Numbered from the stretch's first letter, positions 34,758-49,828 are shown. The stretch is 64,000 nt of DNA from Utricularia gibba (GCA_002189035.1 CM007989.1:4426001-4490000); one strand, 5' to 3'. Made by a program: numbers and translations. Notes: generated by a model from the letters alone, not told the origin.

Positions 34758-35274
34758 CTAGAGTCGAGCTAAAGGATACAGATGAAGGAAGCTGGGGGAG
34801 ACGCCGAATCCTCCTATTGAATTTGGAGCATCGATGATGGGAGAGTATGCTTTTGTCACTTTCCTCCGCAGCAAGTCCTGGGCATCCAGAATGTTAAAAA
34901 TCATATTAGTTGGAACAGCTCCATAGGTAAAAATGTTCTTCATTCTTCTAACGTGAAAAGCAGAAAGATGAACCAAGTTCTGTGTTCCTAAGACGAATGA
35001 GAACCATACCATGGGCAGTCCGGATCTATATGTTGATCTTGCTAACTCAATTGCATTATACACATCAAATGCTTGACTAGTATCCCGGGAACACTTTGTG
35101 GTGCGGGTTTGATCCTTTGCATTCTGGGGCAACTGATGGGTCTTGAAGCTGAGACTTATTATCAGACATTTGTTGTACAGATGAAAGGCTTCGGGATGAC
35201 AGGGTGGGTGATTCATTTTAGGGGCTGCTTCTGATCCTCCCATGTCACGCTCAATGCTCACCCGCAACCTCCTG
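34758..35274 (-). pseudogene. VPS13 3' exons fused across a deletion
   Basis: An acceptor at about 35272 opens RLRVSIERDMGGSEAAPK, after which family members continue through the rest of the adaptor domain, the APT1/ATG2-like C-terminal region and a PH-like domain. Here the frame leaves the family after AAPK (about 35213). From about 35130 it reads QTRTTKCSRDTSQAFDVYNA and ELARSTYRSG, which is the PH-like C-terminal exon; after an intron, DLLRRKVTKAYSPIIDAPNS runs to the stop at 34758. The roughly 80 bases between are the deletion scar or intron remnant. About a thousand residues of a full-length VPS13 are missing at this joint. Confidence 0.8.
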
Positions 35275-35748
35275 CATGCAAGCGACAAAGAAGAAAAAGG
35301 TCCAAATTGGATCAACTGCGCCCAAAACTGAATCATCCACACTAGCAAAAAAACCAAAACTGATGGCGAGTTTTAACAAGCCTTGAAGGCAGTGTAATGT
35401 TTAATATTCCCTAGCAGTGAATAATGCAATATTAATCATGAAAATGTAGGCATCAAACTAAATAAACATGAAATGGTTCATATATCACGAGGTATCGCAC
35501 ATAATTACATGAACAGCATGACAAATTACATGAGGCTATGGTTTATCAACAATAGTGTAGTCATATTCAAGAGAACTTTCTAAACCTTTTTGTTCGCTCT
35601 TGAAACATCCAGAATGAAGAAACATGGTTGCCGGATGCAATATTTAAAATAAGAACAGGATCCTGACATACCAAAAAAGAAAAATGACACCGTTCAATGG
35701 TTTTTTTTTTTTTGTTTTTATCAGCAAAACAATTTCATTAGTAAAAAA

Positions 35749-36618
35749 TTAGGGATAAGCCAACGTATAAACATGATTAAGATGACAAATAAATGAACAA
35801 AAAGAGATTAACTTTTCCATTACCCAACCACCTTGAACAGAAATCATTAGAAATATCGGATTGCGTATATCAGCAGAATAAATGTGAATCATCCCTCGTG
35901 CTGAAACCAAATCCTGCCCCCTTTCTATGTTTTTACCTTCTCTTAACCTTTCCCAGATTTTGAATTCTAAAGAACAAGGAAGTCTATTCTCCAACCTCAG
36001 AGGAGAACTAATACAATCAAATACAGGAAGACTAAGATCAGTATAAAGCATGGATGCATCAGTGCCAATAGAGAGCCAAAACAATTTTCCATTTGATCCA
36101 GCGCAACACCAAAGGATGCCCCTCTTCTCAAGCTGATCCAATCTTAAAGGATTAATTGATGCCTTAATTCCATGTCTTGAGGAACTCTGATGAGAAGGCA
36201 AGCCTTCAGCAGTAGATAAAGAACTGTTATTTACAGAAATCGGTTGGCCCCAAGAATATGATGTTTGAGAATTATCAATGAGTGGACGGAACTGAAGACA
36301 CTTAACAGAATTTATGGGCATACTACTCAAGGGAAGAGAATATGTGCATCCAGGGCATAACATCGTGTCAATGTTCTTTCTTATGGTGGAACCTTCATCA
36401 ACTGCTTGCCTTGTACGGATCCACCGCCTTCGCCACACCATATCATGTGCTGACTTTACTCCTGATCTCAGAGAATTTGGTGGCCACTTTAAACTTTGAA
36501 AATAAACCGCATAAGCCCATCCCTCAGCATCAACAAACTGAGATTTTTCAATAGCCCATGATGATGATTCAACCCACACCCATCCCATGGGAAGAGGAGG
36601 CTCAAAAAATTCCTTCAA
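35749..36618 (-). pseudogene. VPS13 large 3' exon region, intact frame
   Basis: Uninterrupted for about 290 codons; contains FFEPPLPMGWVWVESSSWAI, VDAEGWAYAVYFQSLKWPP, RRRWIRTRQ, LRLDQLEKRGILWCCAGSNG, PLRLENRLPCSLEFKIWERL and IYSADIRNPIFLMISVQGGW. These belong to the VPS13 adaptor-binding (SHR-BD) part. Absence of stops over this length argues that coding constraint lasted until recently. Confidence 0.85.
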
Positions 36619-39600
36619 GGAATCAATACAAGCAAATGTTACTGTAAGAAAAAAGTAAAATAGATGAAAGTCTAGGAGATGCTCACTTCAAAAGAATAAC
36701 TGAAATCTCTATTGCTCCAATGACCTACATCACATTCATTGCTTCCCCAGCCTAATACTGGATGATATTTTTTGGTTTTCAAAAATCTCTTCAACATCAA
36801 TGTTCTTATGGCATGTCCCGGCTGAACTATCATGACCCGTGACCATGGAGATGCTGCATGTCGTTATGTTCAATTTGACATCAGAATCATTTGAAACCAT
36901 GGCAAGCGTCCTGAAAACTGCATGCTTGATGCCATTTTTCATAGAAACCTCCATTGCCACAAAATCCTCTTGTACTTTCTGAGCATTAACTGATAGGGGA
37001 AGCAATGAGCGGAAACCATCCCATGGACCTTCGGGCCTTAGTGCAATCCAGAAACCCATCTCTTCACCTAAATGACTTCCATCAGTCTCACTAGGGTAGG
37101 CTGTTGTCACATTCTTCCCCACATAGCAAGTTGAGACAAAAAGGCAACACTGTGAATGTACTTCATCAAGCTCTCGGCCGTTGAAAGAGTCAAACCAAAA
37201 AAAAAAAAAAATTATACCATACTCAGCTAAGAGAAATAACAATGAATTTCTCTAAGTACCTTTCTTTTTAGTGGATAAGATATAAGGCCTTCACTATCGG
37301 ATGCTTCATGAAGTGATTTCACAGAAGTAACCTTTCTCAGCATGCTAGTGCTATTCACCACAGAGAAAGAACAAGACCCACAACCTCACCTAATATTCAC
37401 CAGCAATACAGTGTTAGTACAAATAGAAAGACCAAACAAAAAAAGCACAAAACAAAATGCAGTTTTAGTTAAACTTTCGAACTGGTACTAACACTTGACT
37501 AATCCAGTTCGAAAATTATGGGATAAGAAACAAAATAAATTATTTACGTGGATTAGAATACCATGAAAAAAAAACAGTAAACATCAAACTACCATCATTT
37601 GTCAGATGAAAATGAAAAGGAAATGCGGAATTTATGATAAGTGCCCACATCAAAGAGTGAAGCCATGGGAAAAAGAGTGGAAGAGTATTAATGAAAATCG
37701 AGATCTGGAATATTGACAATCTATGCACTACACACAATACCTTTACCAGCCTTAGCAGAAAGATTTGTAATTTCCACCTCCAGTTTAGCACTTGCCTGCA
37801 ACAATAAAAATTTCTCTTTGTACATAAGCACATACTGAAAGATCTATTGGAAAGATAACAAGCAATCAAGTACATGATATATAACACAAATAAATTATTA
37901 CATATTTGAGTTTTACTACAACTAAAACCATGTGCACAATTTGAAGCAACAAATGTACTTTGAAATTGAAAGAGCATTTGTGTATACCCATCATAGCAAC
38001 TGAACATCAAAGCCACTTAATCAAGATAAAAATTTTATTCTTCTATTTTTTTAAAAAATTGGCTGTAAATCCATCCAAATGTAAGATGAATCAGGATTCC
38101 ACTGTATTCCAATTTTCAGCACCCTTAAAATGGCTTGTTTTATCATAGATTAGTGTGCCTGAAGGCCAAAAAGCTTTCAAAATTATACCTTTTGAGGAAT
38201 TTAAAAAATGAACAATTCATTCCATTCAGCCGTGCCTTCATCCAAGCCATTCACTTCGGTAGTTGACATTTTGACACATTTTGTTCTTGCACTTTGAGGA
38301 AAAGGCTTTGGCAAATTTGCGTCTTGATTCTCAACCAGCAAACGCAAAGCACAGAAAATGTTTTGACTATTTCCATCATCAACAAGAGGTAAACCCTGAA
38401 AGGTCAAAAAATATAGAATCCAAATAAAGTTCACAACTATAAATTAAATGCTTTAAGTGACCAACCTTTGCTTTTACTACTTGGACACTGATATAGCATC
38501 TAGGTTCCCTTGATTCATCAGAAACATTTAACCTGTTAGAATACTTAGAGGGTGGCATACATAGAGTTGCATGATTATCATGATGTAGTAATTCAAAGCC
38601 TTTGAAGTCCTGCTGACTTTTCCTCAGATATAAATCACACCCAAGTTCATTTTGCACTATCACGGTCTGGAAATCATCTTCATCCAAAGCACGATAGCAT
38701 GACTTTGGTTCAGATATGTTTGGAACAGCAGAATCCTGAATGCATATAAACAATAAAAAACAGTACAAAAAGCATAACCTATAATCAGCACTAGAATGTA
38801 AGTTTTCTTGCAACCTCATACAGCATAATGGCTTTCTCTTCAAATTCCCTCTGTTTTCTCCAGGAATCCAATGTTAGACCAAAAGTATCAAAATTGGCAG
38901 CACTAAGATTCACATTAAGAATACTTGTCACAGCAATTCTCATTCTTTTATCAATTCTTGCTGATTGGCCTGAACTGTTATCGTACATTTCAATCCTACG
39001 ATATGAAACAATGATCGTTTAGAGTAGTAAGATTATGAATAGCATAGCATGAAATCACCAAAATGTGATGAATATAACTCAAATCCGAATGTAGAAAACT
39101 CAATAAGAGAAAGATAAAATGGGCCTATAATTCTTACTTCAAAATCCCATCAAATGGCTTGATAAGTGGCTCCCATGCTTCTAACTGAATATTAAAAATT
39201 GATGAGGCAAAAGAGGAAATCAGCACAGCATTCATTGCCTCAAGTCTTCCATGTGTTGCTAGTTTGATGTTTGTAATTGTGGCATCAAAAAGTGGAGTAA
39301 TCTAAAAAGAGCATACGAGACATAAAAGATCAACATATTGGCATTTCAAGAAAAAATCTAGATTAAGGACAATATTAATATGCGAAGAGCAACCATGCCA
39401 CACAAGCTGTCCAATATAGTCAAAGATAGGCATCTGATTTTCATCTCTGCTGTTATATTGTCCTTTGTTTTTGGCTTCGCTGAGTACCCTATAGAAAATG
39501 CTAATTTGTTTGATGGCTTCTTCAGATCTGATCGAGCAAGAAATGTGCTGGCCTGCAGAAATAATGGAAACTGGGATCAAGGGAAAAATGGATCTTCTGT

Positions 39601-42600
39601 TTAGTGGTAAACGTGACATAAATTAATAAAATCCATGAGGTCATGTGTCAAAAGCAATGATGCTGCTGATTGAAATCTAGTTTTTTTTATGGAGCTTACT
39701 TGGTTTCCAACTTTTCAAATACTCAAGGTCTGAGCAGCTTTTGAATTAGGTACTCTTGAGATAGGTGTGTCAACGATATCAGCTTGGTTGACTAAATCCA
39801 TTCTTGGACAGCACAACAATTCTAGAGATGGTGCTTCATCCTGTTGAGTCACCACACATCCTAGAGAAGCATAACCAGGAGGGGCAATAGGGTACCAGAA
39901 GAAAGCTTCCTTCTGGCCCCTCTTCCCAATTTGAGCAACTTTTGTAAATTGAACAAGTTTTGCAGAAATCTCAGAGTTATCAGACTTGAAAATGATGCCT
40001 GATGTAGGAGGTTCCAGGCTGAGAAGTGAAGTTGACAGAATGGACTTTAAGTACCACAGGATTGAGAAGATGATACTGACATGAAGGCATGGTACACAAA
40101 AGTGTCCAAAGGGATATATAAAAACCTTACCCTTCGGTGATGCAGTCACCCAGTATGGCATATCCTACATGAGGTATAGGCCTCCAAATAGAAAATGATC
40201 TCTGGAAATCACTCCCGGTGTCCCACCATATCTTCTCAAAGTTTGGTGTTGACATATAACTTGCACTTAATTTAGAAATAGATCTTAAAATATCCCAGCC
40301 AGTAGATACCGGACCCTGGCTGCCAGTCAGATGTAATTGATTTTCCTGCTCATTTTTATGATCCAGAAGGGATCCAGTGGATAATGATGTACGCAGGCTA
40401 TTGTACCATAGAAGAAGATGATTCAGGTCAAAGCAAGAGGATTTGGAAGGACAGCCAGCAGATGCATGAGCATAAAACGACCCAATAGAGTTGTCTAGTC
40501 TCCATATGCTGAATCCGTCTTCAAATGAATCATTAGGAGAAGCATTACATAGACACTCCAAACACATGGTTGAGGTAACAAGATCATAACGAAGGCAATG
40601 AACAATGTGATTTGGAGGAGGCTGACTTCCAACATTAGCAACACATCCTAGAGCAATATATCCTGGGGGTGCAATTGGTTGCCAAATGGAACACTGGGCG
40701 CTAATATCGAGAGGTACTTCTTGGGTTATTCGCGCTTGAACCCCCAAAATGAAGCAATTAGCTTGAACCCAAGAGGTTTCAGTGCACGGCCATAAGCATT
40801 GCTTACTGCAAGCACTGACTGAGATGGTGGGTTCGGCCTGAGAAGCAAACAAGCAATCTAATTAGCAGACTCAGAAACATATCTCAGTAGAATACAAGAA
40901 AAGATAGTGACATTGAAAAGCAAAAACCTTGTTAGATTGTGTCTATGGTTCGGAATGCAGAAATTAGCAAATGATTGTTACAAAAAAAAAAAAAAAACAG
41001 ACACATTAAAATTTTTCTGATGTTTCATCCAAAATACTGACAAAAAGGAAATGCAGCAGTACACTGTACCGTGATGTTACACAATCACCCAAAACAACAT
41101 AGTTTGAAGGAGCCCTAGGCCTCCAAAACGTTAGATTGCTGAGATGACCATTATCTGTGAAAAACAAGCTACCTTGATATGAATTACTTGTCAAGATATT
41201 CTCAATATTACTCATTGTGGAGAATGAGATGTTGAGTAGGGATATTAGAAAGGGTAGCATCGTTGAAACAAATTGAAATGGGAAAGATGATACCTTTAGG
41301 AGACACCCATATTTGATCAAAGTTTGTACACGCTGAAATGACATCAGCAGATTCAAACTGTAGTGCTGTGGATGCCTGACTCTGCAGATTAAGCAGAAGG
41401 GAGATAACACCTAGAGAAAGATGAAAATATAAATCGCCAGACATAAGTAATATGCTTGTTTTATCTTTAACAGAAGTATATCCCCAGAAATATCGACTGG
41501 ATCAAGAACTACAAGCCCAGAACCAGCTTCCATGGTTAGATCCTTTACACAGCCCCTTATCCATTTATCCTCTTCCTTTGATGCATACCTATTTAATAAC
41601 ATACAAAATAATAAAAACTAAAGTTTAATAAAATCTACCGTGATGATAAATAATTTTTGAATCAGAAAATAAATTGAAAAATCAGCGAGCTGCAATATTG
41701 AGTCTTATATCATAATTTTATACCGAGGCTGAACCAAATTGGGAGCACAGCACACATTCAACGTAACATAAAAGGTCTCTATCAGTACCAAGTCACAAAA
41801 CATTTCAATAGGCAGCATAGTGTTCACCAGTCAACATAGCAGGTACAACTTACATGAAGCTTAAGTCAGCCTTTGCACGAAGAATCTTTTCACCATGGGT
41901 AGAATCATCAAGGAATGATTTGCTACTGTCATAGAAGGTGAAATCTGGGGAAACAACCTGAATCGAAGGGAAAAAATATGAATGATTATGACATCAAGAG
42001 TTGGCAACTCTATAGGAGAGAAATCGCAACAATGTTAAAAATCTACCTGCACTTCAAACTTAAGACTTTGAATTCTAGTTGACTCACAGGGACCAGTGCC
42101 TGATGAATTTTCATCTGAAGGATCCAAATCTTCATGATTTCTATTGAGGACGTGATCATCCTCAAAGGATATTTCAACACCATCTTCTGGAGAGACTGAA
42201 TATGAGCTTTCATTGCTCAAGTATATTTCTTCAGCAGCAAGCCATTCTAAGAATAAGCCGATATCAGAAAAAAAAAAAGGCTTCCCGAGGCAAGACACAT
42301 AATCAGATAATGGGCAAAAATTATGAAAATGCTGCCAACATGGGTAGAAAAAAAAGAAGGTTGAACTATGTCCTGATAGACATGAATAATTATGTACCTC
42401 AATTTTTACATTTTTGAAGCATAACTTCTTCCCTCGCCCGATGATAATAATGGGATGGGAAAATGGAAACTGAAACTCCTCACAAATGAGATGAATGGTT
42501 TTACCACAACCATCATATAAATATTCATCAATCCCAAAAGCATCCGCAACAAGCTGCTTAGTTGGAGATAAATGCACTACTTCTTCAATCTGTTTATATA

Positions 42601-45600
42601 TGGGCACTGAAAGAGCTATACTGCTCTTAGAAATTGGATCATTATGTGGATCCATCATTTCCTCCCTGCCACTGATGGCACCCAAGGCAGGCACAAAAAA
42701 TTCACCCACAGCAAGAAGAAACCCCGGAACAAAAAGAATACGAGGCTGTTGCACCCGGATTACAAATGATTGTGATGAGGTGCGCCACCTTCCATCCATC
42801 AATAACATCGATGAACTAGAACGGTCCAAGGAAGGCCCAGGAGAAATCTGCCTTGGGGCATCTGTACAGGACCTAAGCATCAACCTCATCTCTGTTTTTG
42901 TATTGGGGCGAATGTCTAAAATAGAGAATTTAGGAATAGTGACATATAACTCAGCTTCTGATAATGATGTCATTCGATATGAGACCCAAAGGCCTTCAAT
43001 CTGCACAATATAAACTAATTAAAAAAGGACATCCCTTATTTGAAAAGCAGAATATTTCAACAACACTCACAAAAACATGCGCCAGTGGTGATTCTTTATC
43101 TGCCCATAACATAGCTCTAGCAACGCATGGCCAACTTCAACTGCCATTATTGTAACAGCGCGAGAGAAAAGGATCTGGCCATTCATGTTCATCTTAACGG
43201 CCAGCATTTTAATAGTGTCTTTTGCGGATGACTGGCTATTTCTGAAACATCACAATGCGAACTGCACAAAGATGCAGTTGAATCGATTGTTAAATGCAGA
43301 TTTTGGGAATTCAATTGCAGAACATCACAATGAAACAAATGACCAATCATAAAAAACAAATAAGAATTTGAGAACAGCAATCCAATAATGCCAAAAACGC
43401 ATTCCCCAACACAAGAAACTTGAAACAAACATGAAGAATCAAGAAAGGCAACTATTTCAACTCTTCTTAGAAGAAAAAGATGGAATTGACTAATAATTTC
43501 ATTGAAGCTCAGCTATCACATACAGACATCATATTATCATATCACAGTGCAAGATTCAGCATAAAAATGGAGGGAGCTAGAAAAAACTAACCCTTTGCTA
43601 TGCGAGTTCTGGGAACTATTATTATTGGAGTATCCAGGGAAAGGTCAAGTTTAATAGCCGATGCTCCATCAACCTCGTTTTTCTGAAGAAGCCATTCGAT
43701 TCCTCCTACTTTGTCAACAAGTTTAAGCTTCTTCAGTATGTGGAGTGGCTAGCTCCATAAAGTATGCAACTATCTGCAAATTCATATTTGGTGAATGAAG
43801 TTTGGGAGTACCAACTACATCAATTTTGCTGTGAAGTAGAAGAAGATTGAGGAACACTTTGCCAAGTACCTTACCACACAAATCAAAAGCAAATGAGAGT
43901 AAAAAGAAAAATTGAAGTTAAAACAATCACTAGTTTATTTTTTTTCCCGTATAAATCGTTTCACAATAAAATGTTCACCACATGATCATTATTAATATGA
44001 ATTAGTTAGCAAATTTTCTTAAATAAAATCTATAACTGTCTGAAACGGCCTTGTTACCATGACTGTTAAATCAAGCTTATAAGTTTGGCATACTAGAAAT
44101 ATAAAAAAGTAACAATCCAAGGAGAAAATTCTTGCATATGGTGCAAATGAAATTACCTCCTGAACAAATCTGTAGAGGAACACAATGCGAACTGCAGAAA
44201 GATGGCCACTCAAGCTATAGTCATATCCTTCGTAATCTTCATCCTGATTGCTATAGGAATTGAATTTGAACTGCAAATCGCAGACAAATAAAAGAAATAC
44301 AAATCAGTAGAAGTCGAGAGGAAAATCCCCAGTAAAAGTTCAAGAGGACCTGAATCAGTGACTCTGCATGGTCACGCAAATCACAAAGCCAACCCCAGCA
44401 GTGCCCACATCCAAGGCCTAGATCGCACAATCTCAAGTTGCCCAAAGTTCCTTCAATGGAGTTTGAACTTGGGTGTACCTAATTATGCATAACAATAAGT
44501 GGTCCAGTAGTAGAGTCCCGGACGTACAAAAAAACAAAATCAACAATAGAAACCACCTTGATATCCAACTGAAAACTTTCTTGAATGAACATAGCAAGTT
44601 GAGAACCATCCGCTTTGTTTAGAAACACAGTGACGCTACTTTCATATACATACGAAAAACAACCCTACTTTTGCCATAACCCAGTAATCCTTTCACAGAT
44701 GAATCATGTAATTGTCGCTCAATCCTTTCTTTAGGTTCAGCATCAAGATTTTCTTTGTCTGAACTATCACCTAAGTAATGTGCAGAGCTCATATCAACAC
44801 CAAAATTGATCAAAGCAACAACAGTAGGCCGGTTGAAATAAAATTCCAACTTTGACATCGGGATACTCATCTGTAAATTAAGAATTGTGAGACACAATAA
44901 CATGCGAGATCATTTTTTGAAATAAGCAGTATGCAGGATCAATTTAAAACAAATGGATATTCAATTTTCTAATTTGAGTACAAATAGTTACCTGGGTATC
45001 AAGACCGTCATAGTTAGGGGAGCCAGGATCCCTTCTCAAGAATAAAAAAGAAACAAAATCAGACCCATCAGATCCCATTGTCTCGTAAAAAATATCATGT
45101 AAACCACATTCAGAGGGATCGTGTGAAGACACAAAATCTGACAAAGCATCTTTAAAGTCATCATCCTCTTCCATTGGCAATAAAATGGGCGCAATTCCTA
45201 GATGTTCTGAATTCAAAGGTGAATCATGTGCATGTGCGTCAACTACTGAGCATGCTAAATACTTGTCTCCAAGCAAATCCTCAAGCTGATCCATAATTTT
45301 CAAGGAATTCAACTTCATCTTTACGATTAAGTCACTAGTACAACTTGAGACATGAACCTGAAGAAAATTATCAGCTCGCCTGATGAGATACAATAATATC
45401 AGTGTGCAAAAGATGGAAATAATGTCCACAATTCTTAATTTACTTTTGGTGTATGTTTTTACTAGGTCAGGATTTGATGATAGCAATTAAAAATCATAAG
45501 AGGAAATACAAACCTTTCCACCATTAGCAAGAATTTCAAGGATCAATTTCTCCTGCATGTCATCATTTTTGTCATCTCCAAACTGAAAAATGCAGATTTA

Positions 45601-48600
45601 CACATCAGTTTTGTACACTCACCCCTAACAAGAAAAAAGACACAATCACAAGTAATGGCCTTGTGATAAAAGCACATGGATGTTTTTAAATAACATAACC
45701 GAAACAAAATTGCTGACCTTTCTGTATAATGAAATTTTGGTTTCTATCACAGTTCCAGTGATAACAAGATCACCCGCCTTCAAGATACTATCATGAGTTA
45801 CAGTGAGCTCTGCATGCTCATCGATTACTTCATCAAGTATATTAACTGAAGATGGGGCCTGTCAATGAATAAAGTGAATGTTGATTGCCTAAGCACATCC
45901 AAGATAAAAGAACTGACCACAGGATTTAACTTCTTACAGAAGCTCTATAGGTACACTGGACAAGTCCCCTCATCCAAGCTTGTTTTTCCTCCTCCTTTTG
46001 GAACTCAATTATAAAAGTACTAAAAGACTCCAGAGACTGGGATGAAAAAGAGAGAATTTAAGAGTCAAATTCAATCACGAACCAGATTTTGTCCTAATGC
46101 ACCCCGCAAGACAAGCATACTGACATTTTGCATCATTCAACCTATACTACACATGAAACAGAAGGGCATTGTTGTTTTAAATACATAAAAATTTAATATG
46201 CACATACTCAGCCACAGTGCTAAAAGGAACGACTAATTGCAGAATTAGTAAAATATCACTACCTTTTTTATATCCATGCCCCTAGGGCAGATAGCAATAC
46301 ATGCGAGAGAACCACCAAGACTTGCTGGGGGAACATCAAATACTTGTTTTCCTGCCATGCTGCAATTCCAGATGTAGAAAAATTGTTTTTTTTCTTTTTT
46401 TTTTCTTTTTCTTTCTTTTCTTTTTTTTCTTTTGTTTTTTTCAGGGGAGGGTATTGAAAGTCCTTGAGCACCGCTGATAGCTATATGAATTTTCAGATTC
46501 CAATACATAAAAATAAAATCCAAACAAGACAACATGGCAAGGATGCCACGCAGCAACTGAATATCCAATTCCCTGTAGTAAAAAAAACTATAATAATGAA
46601 AAAAGAGCAACAAATCATTATAATAATATGGTGTTAACAGCCAACCTGTAGCGTGTTTGAGTAAGTTTCTAACCTTCCAGACTAAAATTCTTGCATCACT
46701 TGACAGATCTGGATGATGCCATGGGAGGGTGTGTATTCGGAGATTCTCTTCTGCTAGCTGATCATCATCAGCCATTACACCCACAAGTAGGGCCATCAAC
46801 TTAATAAGTCTCTGATACCTCCAAGGCGAGAAATGCACACCAAGGCTGAGAATTTTAACAGATATTCTTGTGGATGGATGATTTGGATGAGACACTTTTA
46901 TCTTCATGACATACATGTAGTACTAGTAAATGCCTCGTTGACAAAAAAAGAAAATTTGATAATCTGTACCTACCTGATCAACGATTACACCCATTCCACA
47001 CCTATCTATAAGAAAAGGGGAGTTTTCAAAATCTCCAGAAGGTACAGAGACTGCTGTTGCAAAACTCGAACTGCTCGCTAAACCCTTAGAATGGTCATCT
47101 GTAAAAAAAGCCGCCATATCTCTTCCAGATATATGAAAACGAGAATGCAGACTTTGGCTTTCACCATCTGGCTGAAAATCTTCCTGTTACTCACAAATTT
47201 CATAGAAATCAAAATTTTAGTGAAAAACATGAAAAAAAACAGGTATAAATTACTTTTGTTTGCAAGGTGAAGTGACCAAAGTCCAATAAAAGATGGTTCA
47301 CATCTTCAGTGGAGCTAGAGCCTATAGGAACTCTGACTTTGGGAGCATCTATATCAATGTCAAGAGCAAATCTGTAGGTGTAAAAAAAGAATTATTTTGA
47401 GATAATGCAAATGCAGATAAGAAATGACCAATTATCTGTGATTGAAAGCTGAAACTTAGGATCTGATTCCAAGAGATTCTGTAAAATGGTAATGCAATTC
47501 ATTTGTCATGTCATGTGTCAAAAAGGGATAAAAAAGTCAACGAGTATAGAGCCACAGAGATACTAAACACCGACTGAGCCATTGTAAAGATGATGAATAA
47601 ATGAAACTGAGATGGATCAAAAGGAAGAAAACACTGACGTGAGAAATAATGAACGTTAACTAAAACAAAAACAAGTCATGCCTTATCAAAAAGCTGTTTC
47701 ATTCACACGTATTAGGTACATGAATATGACCTGCTATGCTCTTCTAGCACCATCTGCAGTTGTTCCTGAGCTTTACGTGTCACTTTTCCAATTCTATTCT
47801 GTAAATCATGTTATTTCTTGAACGCTTAACTCAGGCTCTAGAAGAAAAATCCTACATAAATATCATGCGACATGAGTGTTACCTGGAGAGCTGTGGCAGT
47901 TTCTAGGGCAATTGTAGGGCTAATAGCGTTGCTCCTCTTCATAAAAAGTGAAAAGCGCTTACTTTCAATAAGCACCTAGAAGATTGACACAAAAAGTTAA
48001 AAAGACATTATAATACTATAAAAAATGAATTCAGTAAAAAAAAAAAAAAAACAGGATGAAAACTTTGCAAAATAGGCCTATGACCAATTCTTTGTTTGAA
48101 CATGAAAGCATAGTTTACAAGGTCATGTGACTATGAAACACAGGCACAAACTACCCAGTTGAATCTGGGCATATGAAAAATGCAGGAACACTAACAGTTA
48201 ATAAGGAGTCAGTAGGATAAGCAATAACTTCACAAGATTTGACTACACAATTGAATAAGTAAAGGTAAATGAAAAAATAACAATCCTTAGAAATTACATG
48301 GCATCAACACCACAAAAAGACAAAATCACTCAAACGGAATTGAAAATATTACATTCTCTAGCAAAGTTACTGTGACATAGCAGGGAGCAATTGTTGCTGT
48401 AAGCGTCCAGCACACGTTTTCACCCACTGGAGTATGCAGAAAGCTAGCTTGCAAAGCATTCCTTTTCAGCTTACTTGAGACACCCTGTGGAAAAAAAAAA
48501 AGAATCAACTGCTGTTAAGACTTAAACCCAAGTGCATAAGTTTCACAATACACAATAAAAAGACAATGAAAAATACATTTTCACTTTCTTAGAATTAAAA

Positions 48601-48661
48601 TCAAACTTCCTGTCCGCATGAATTTGATCACACAAAAAATGATAAAACCCCTAACACACAC

Positions 48662-49658
48662 CTCGGCAAGTGATCCTTCAGTTGAAGTGAAACCATAATA
48701 TTGCAACTTAACATCATAGCAGGTGCTTCGAGACATGAACTTCATCAATATACAAAGATTTCTGAAACTACCACAGACAATCTCGATGTTTTGGATACTG
48801 ACAATCCTTGCAGCTGCTTTGCTGATTGATATATTCACCATATAATGTATCATTTTATGCATGTCCTTTGTATTGCCAATCAAATCTTCATCTGGTTGGT
48901 AGCTTAGCAGTTTATTGACAGCTTCCCACTCTTCTTTAGTAAACTTCCCTTCCACTGTCTCAGATGCATATGATGAATCCATTGGGAGGTCATCTTCAGA
49001 ATTGTTACGCCTGCTTAGAGAAAATACAATAGGCAAGATGCTAAAATCAGTCTTGGAAAATCTTGAAATAACCTCTTTCCAAAAAGAAAAAAGAACAAAT
49101 GTGTTCAAGATGACTTAGAAAAAATCGGCTAGTAAACCTCATTTACCATCTTAAAGGAAACCAGCTTCTCTTCCTAAGGAATTTCTCCTCAGAAGCTTCC
49201 CTAGATTTCACTGATTCAGCCTTTGCACGAGCAAGAAACCTATATGTTGACAAGGAAAAAAAAATCATGATGATGAGCATCATCAACCAAAACAAAGAAA
49301 CCAAAATGAAGCATAAGAAACTCAGCATCCCAACACATGGAACTTGCAAGTATTTATTAGATTATATGGATTTAATATAATTGAGAAGACAGATAATGAG
49401 TTCACTAAGCTTTCTCTGCATACTAACAATTACTGATGGTTAACATCAATTAAAAAATAAATATGTGCCCAATGCAGATTGAACACAAAATCTCATCGAT
49501 ACCTCCATAGCAGAATAATTTTGGGGTCAAGGTCCTTGTCAATGTTTCTCAAAATTGACTTATCGATGCATGATTGCTTCAAGGAATCAGCATAAATCTG
49601 TACATAGCGCCTCCGAATATTACACATATGTAGGACCTTTTCCCAAGAATATCGGTAG
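48662..49658 (-). pseudogene. VPS13 exons after the first gap
   Basis: Three consecutive exons fit splice consensus: 49658-49503 (VQIYADSLKQSCIDKSILRN, ILLWR), 49239-49147 (FLARAKAESVKSREASEEKF, KRSWFPLRW) and 49012-48662, an uninterrupted 117-codon exon (FTKEEWEAVNKLLSYQPDED, then AAARIVSIQNIEIVCGSF and YGFTSTEGSLAE). They are internally intact, which shows that the upstream loss is a discrete deletion and not general decay. Confidence 0.85.
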
Positions 49659-49726
49659 CTGTAAGCAGTAAAGAATAAATAACATCACACAACCACAACA
49701 TAAAATTGCACTAATCTTGCATACTA

Positions 49727-49796
49727 GTTTTTCCATGGTACCTTATCGTGAAGAAAAGAGAGAGAGTAAAAAAGTTATCTTACCAATCACGTAAGG

Positions 49797-49828
<32 letters not shown>

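Noticed and set aside
34758-35200. Foreign or organellar DNA fused to VPS13
   Set aside because: The frame looked unrelated at first, but QAFDVYNAIELARSTY and RRKVTKAYSPI match the VPS13 C-terminus, so it is VPS13 joined across a deletion.
42495-43013. 172-codon plus-strand ORF
   Set aside because: Complement of VPS13 exons that carry clear family blocks on the minus strand.
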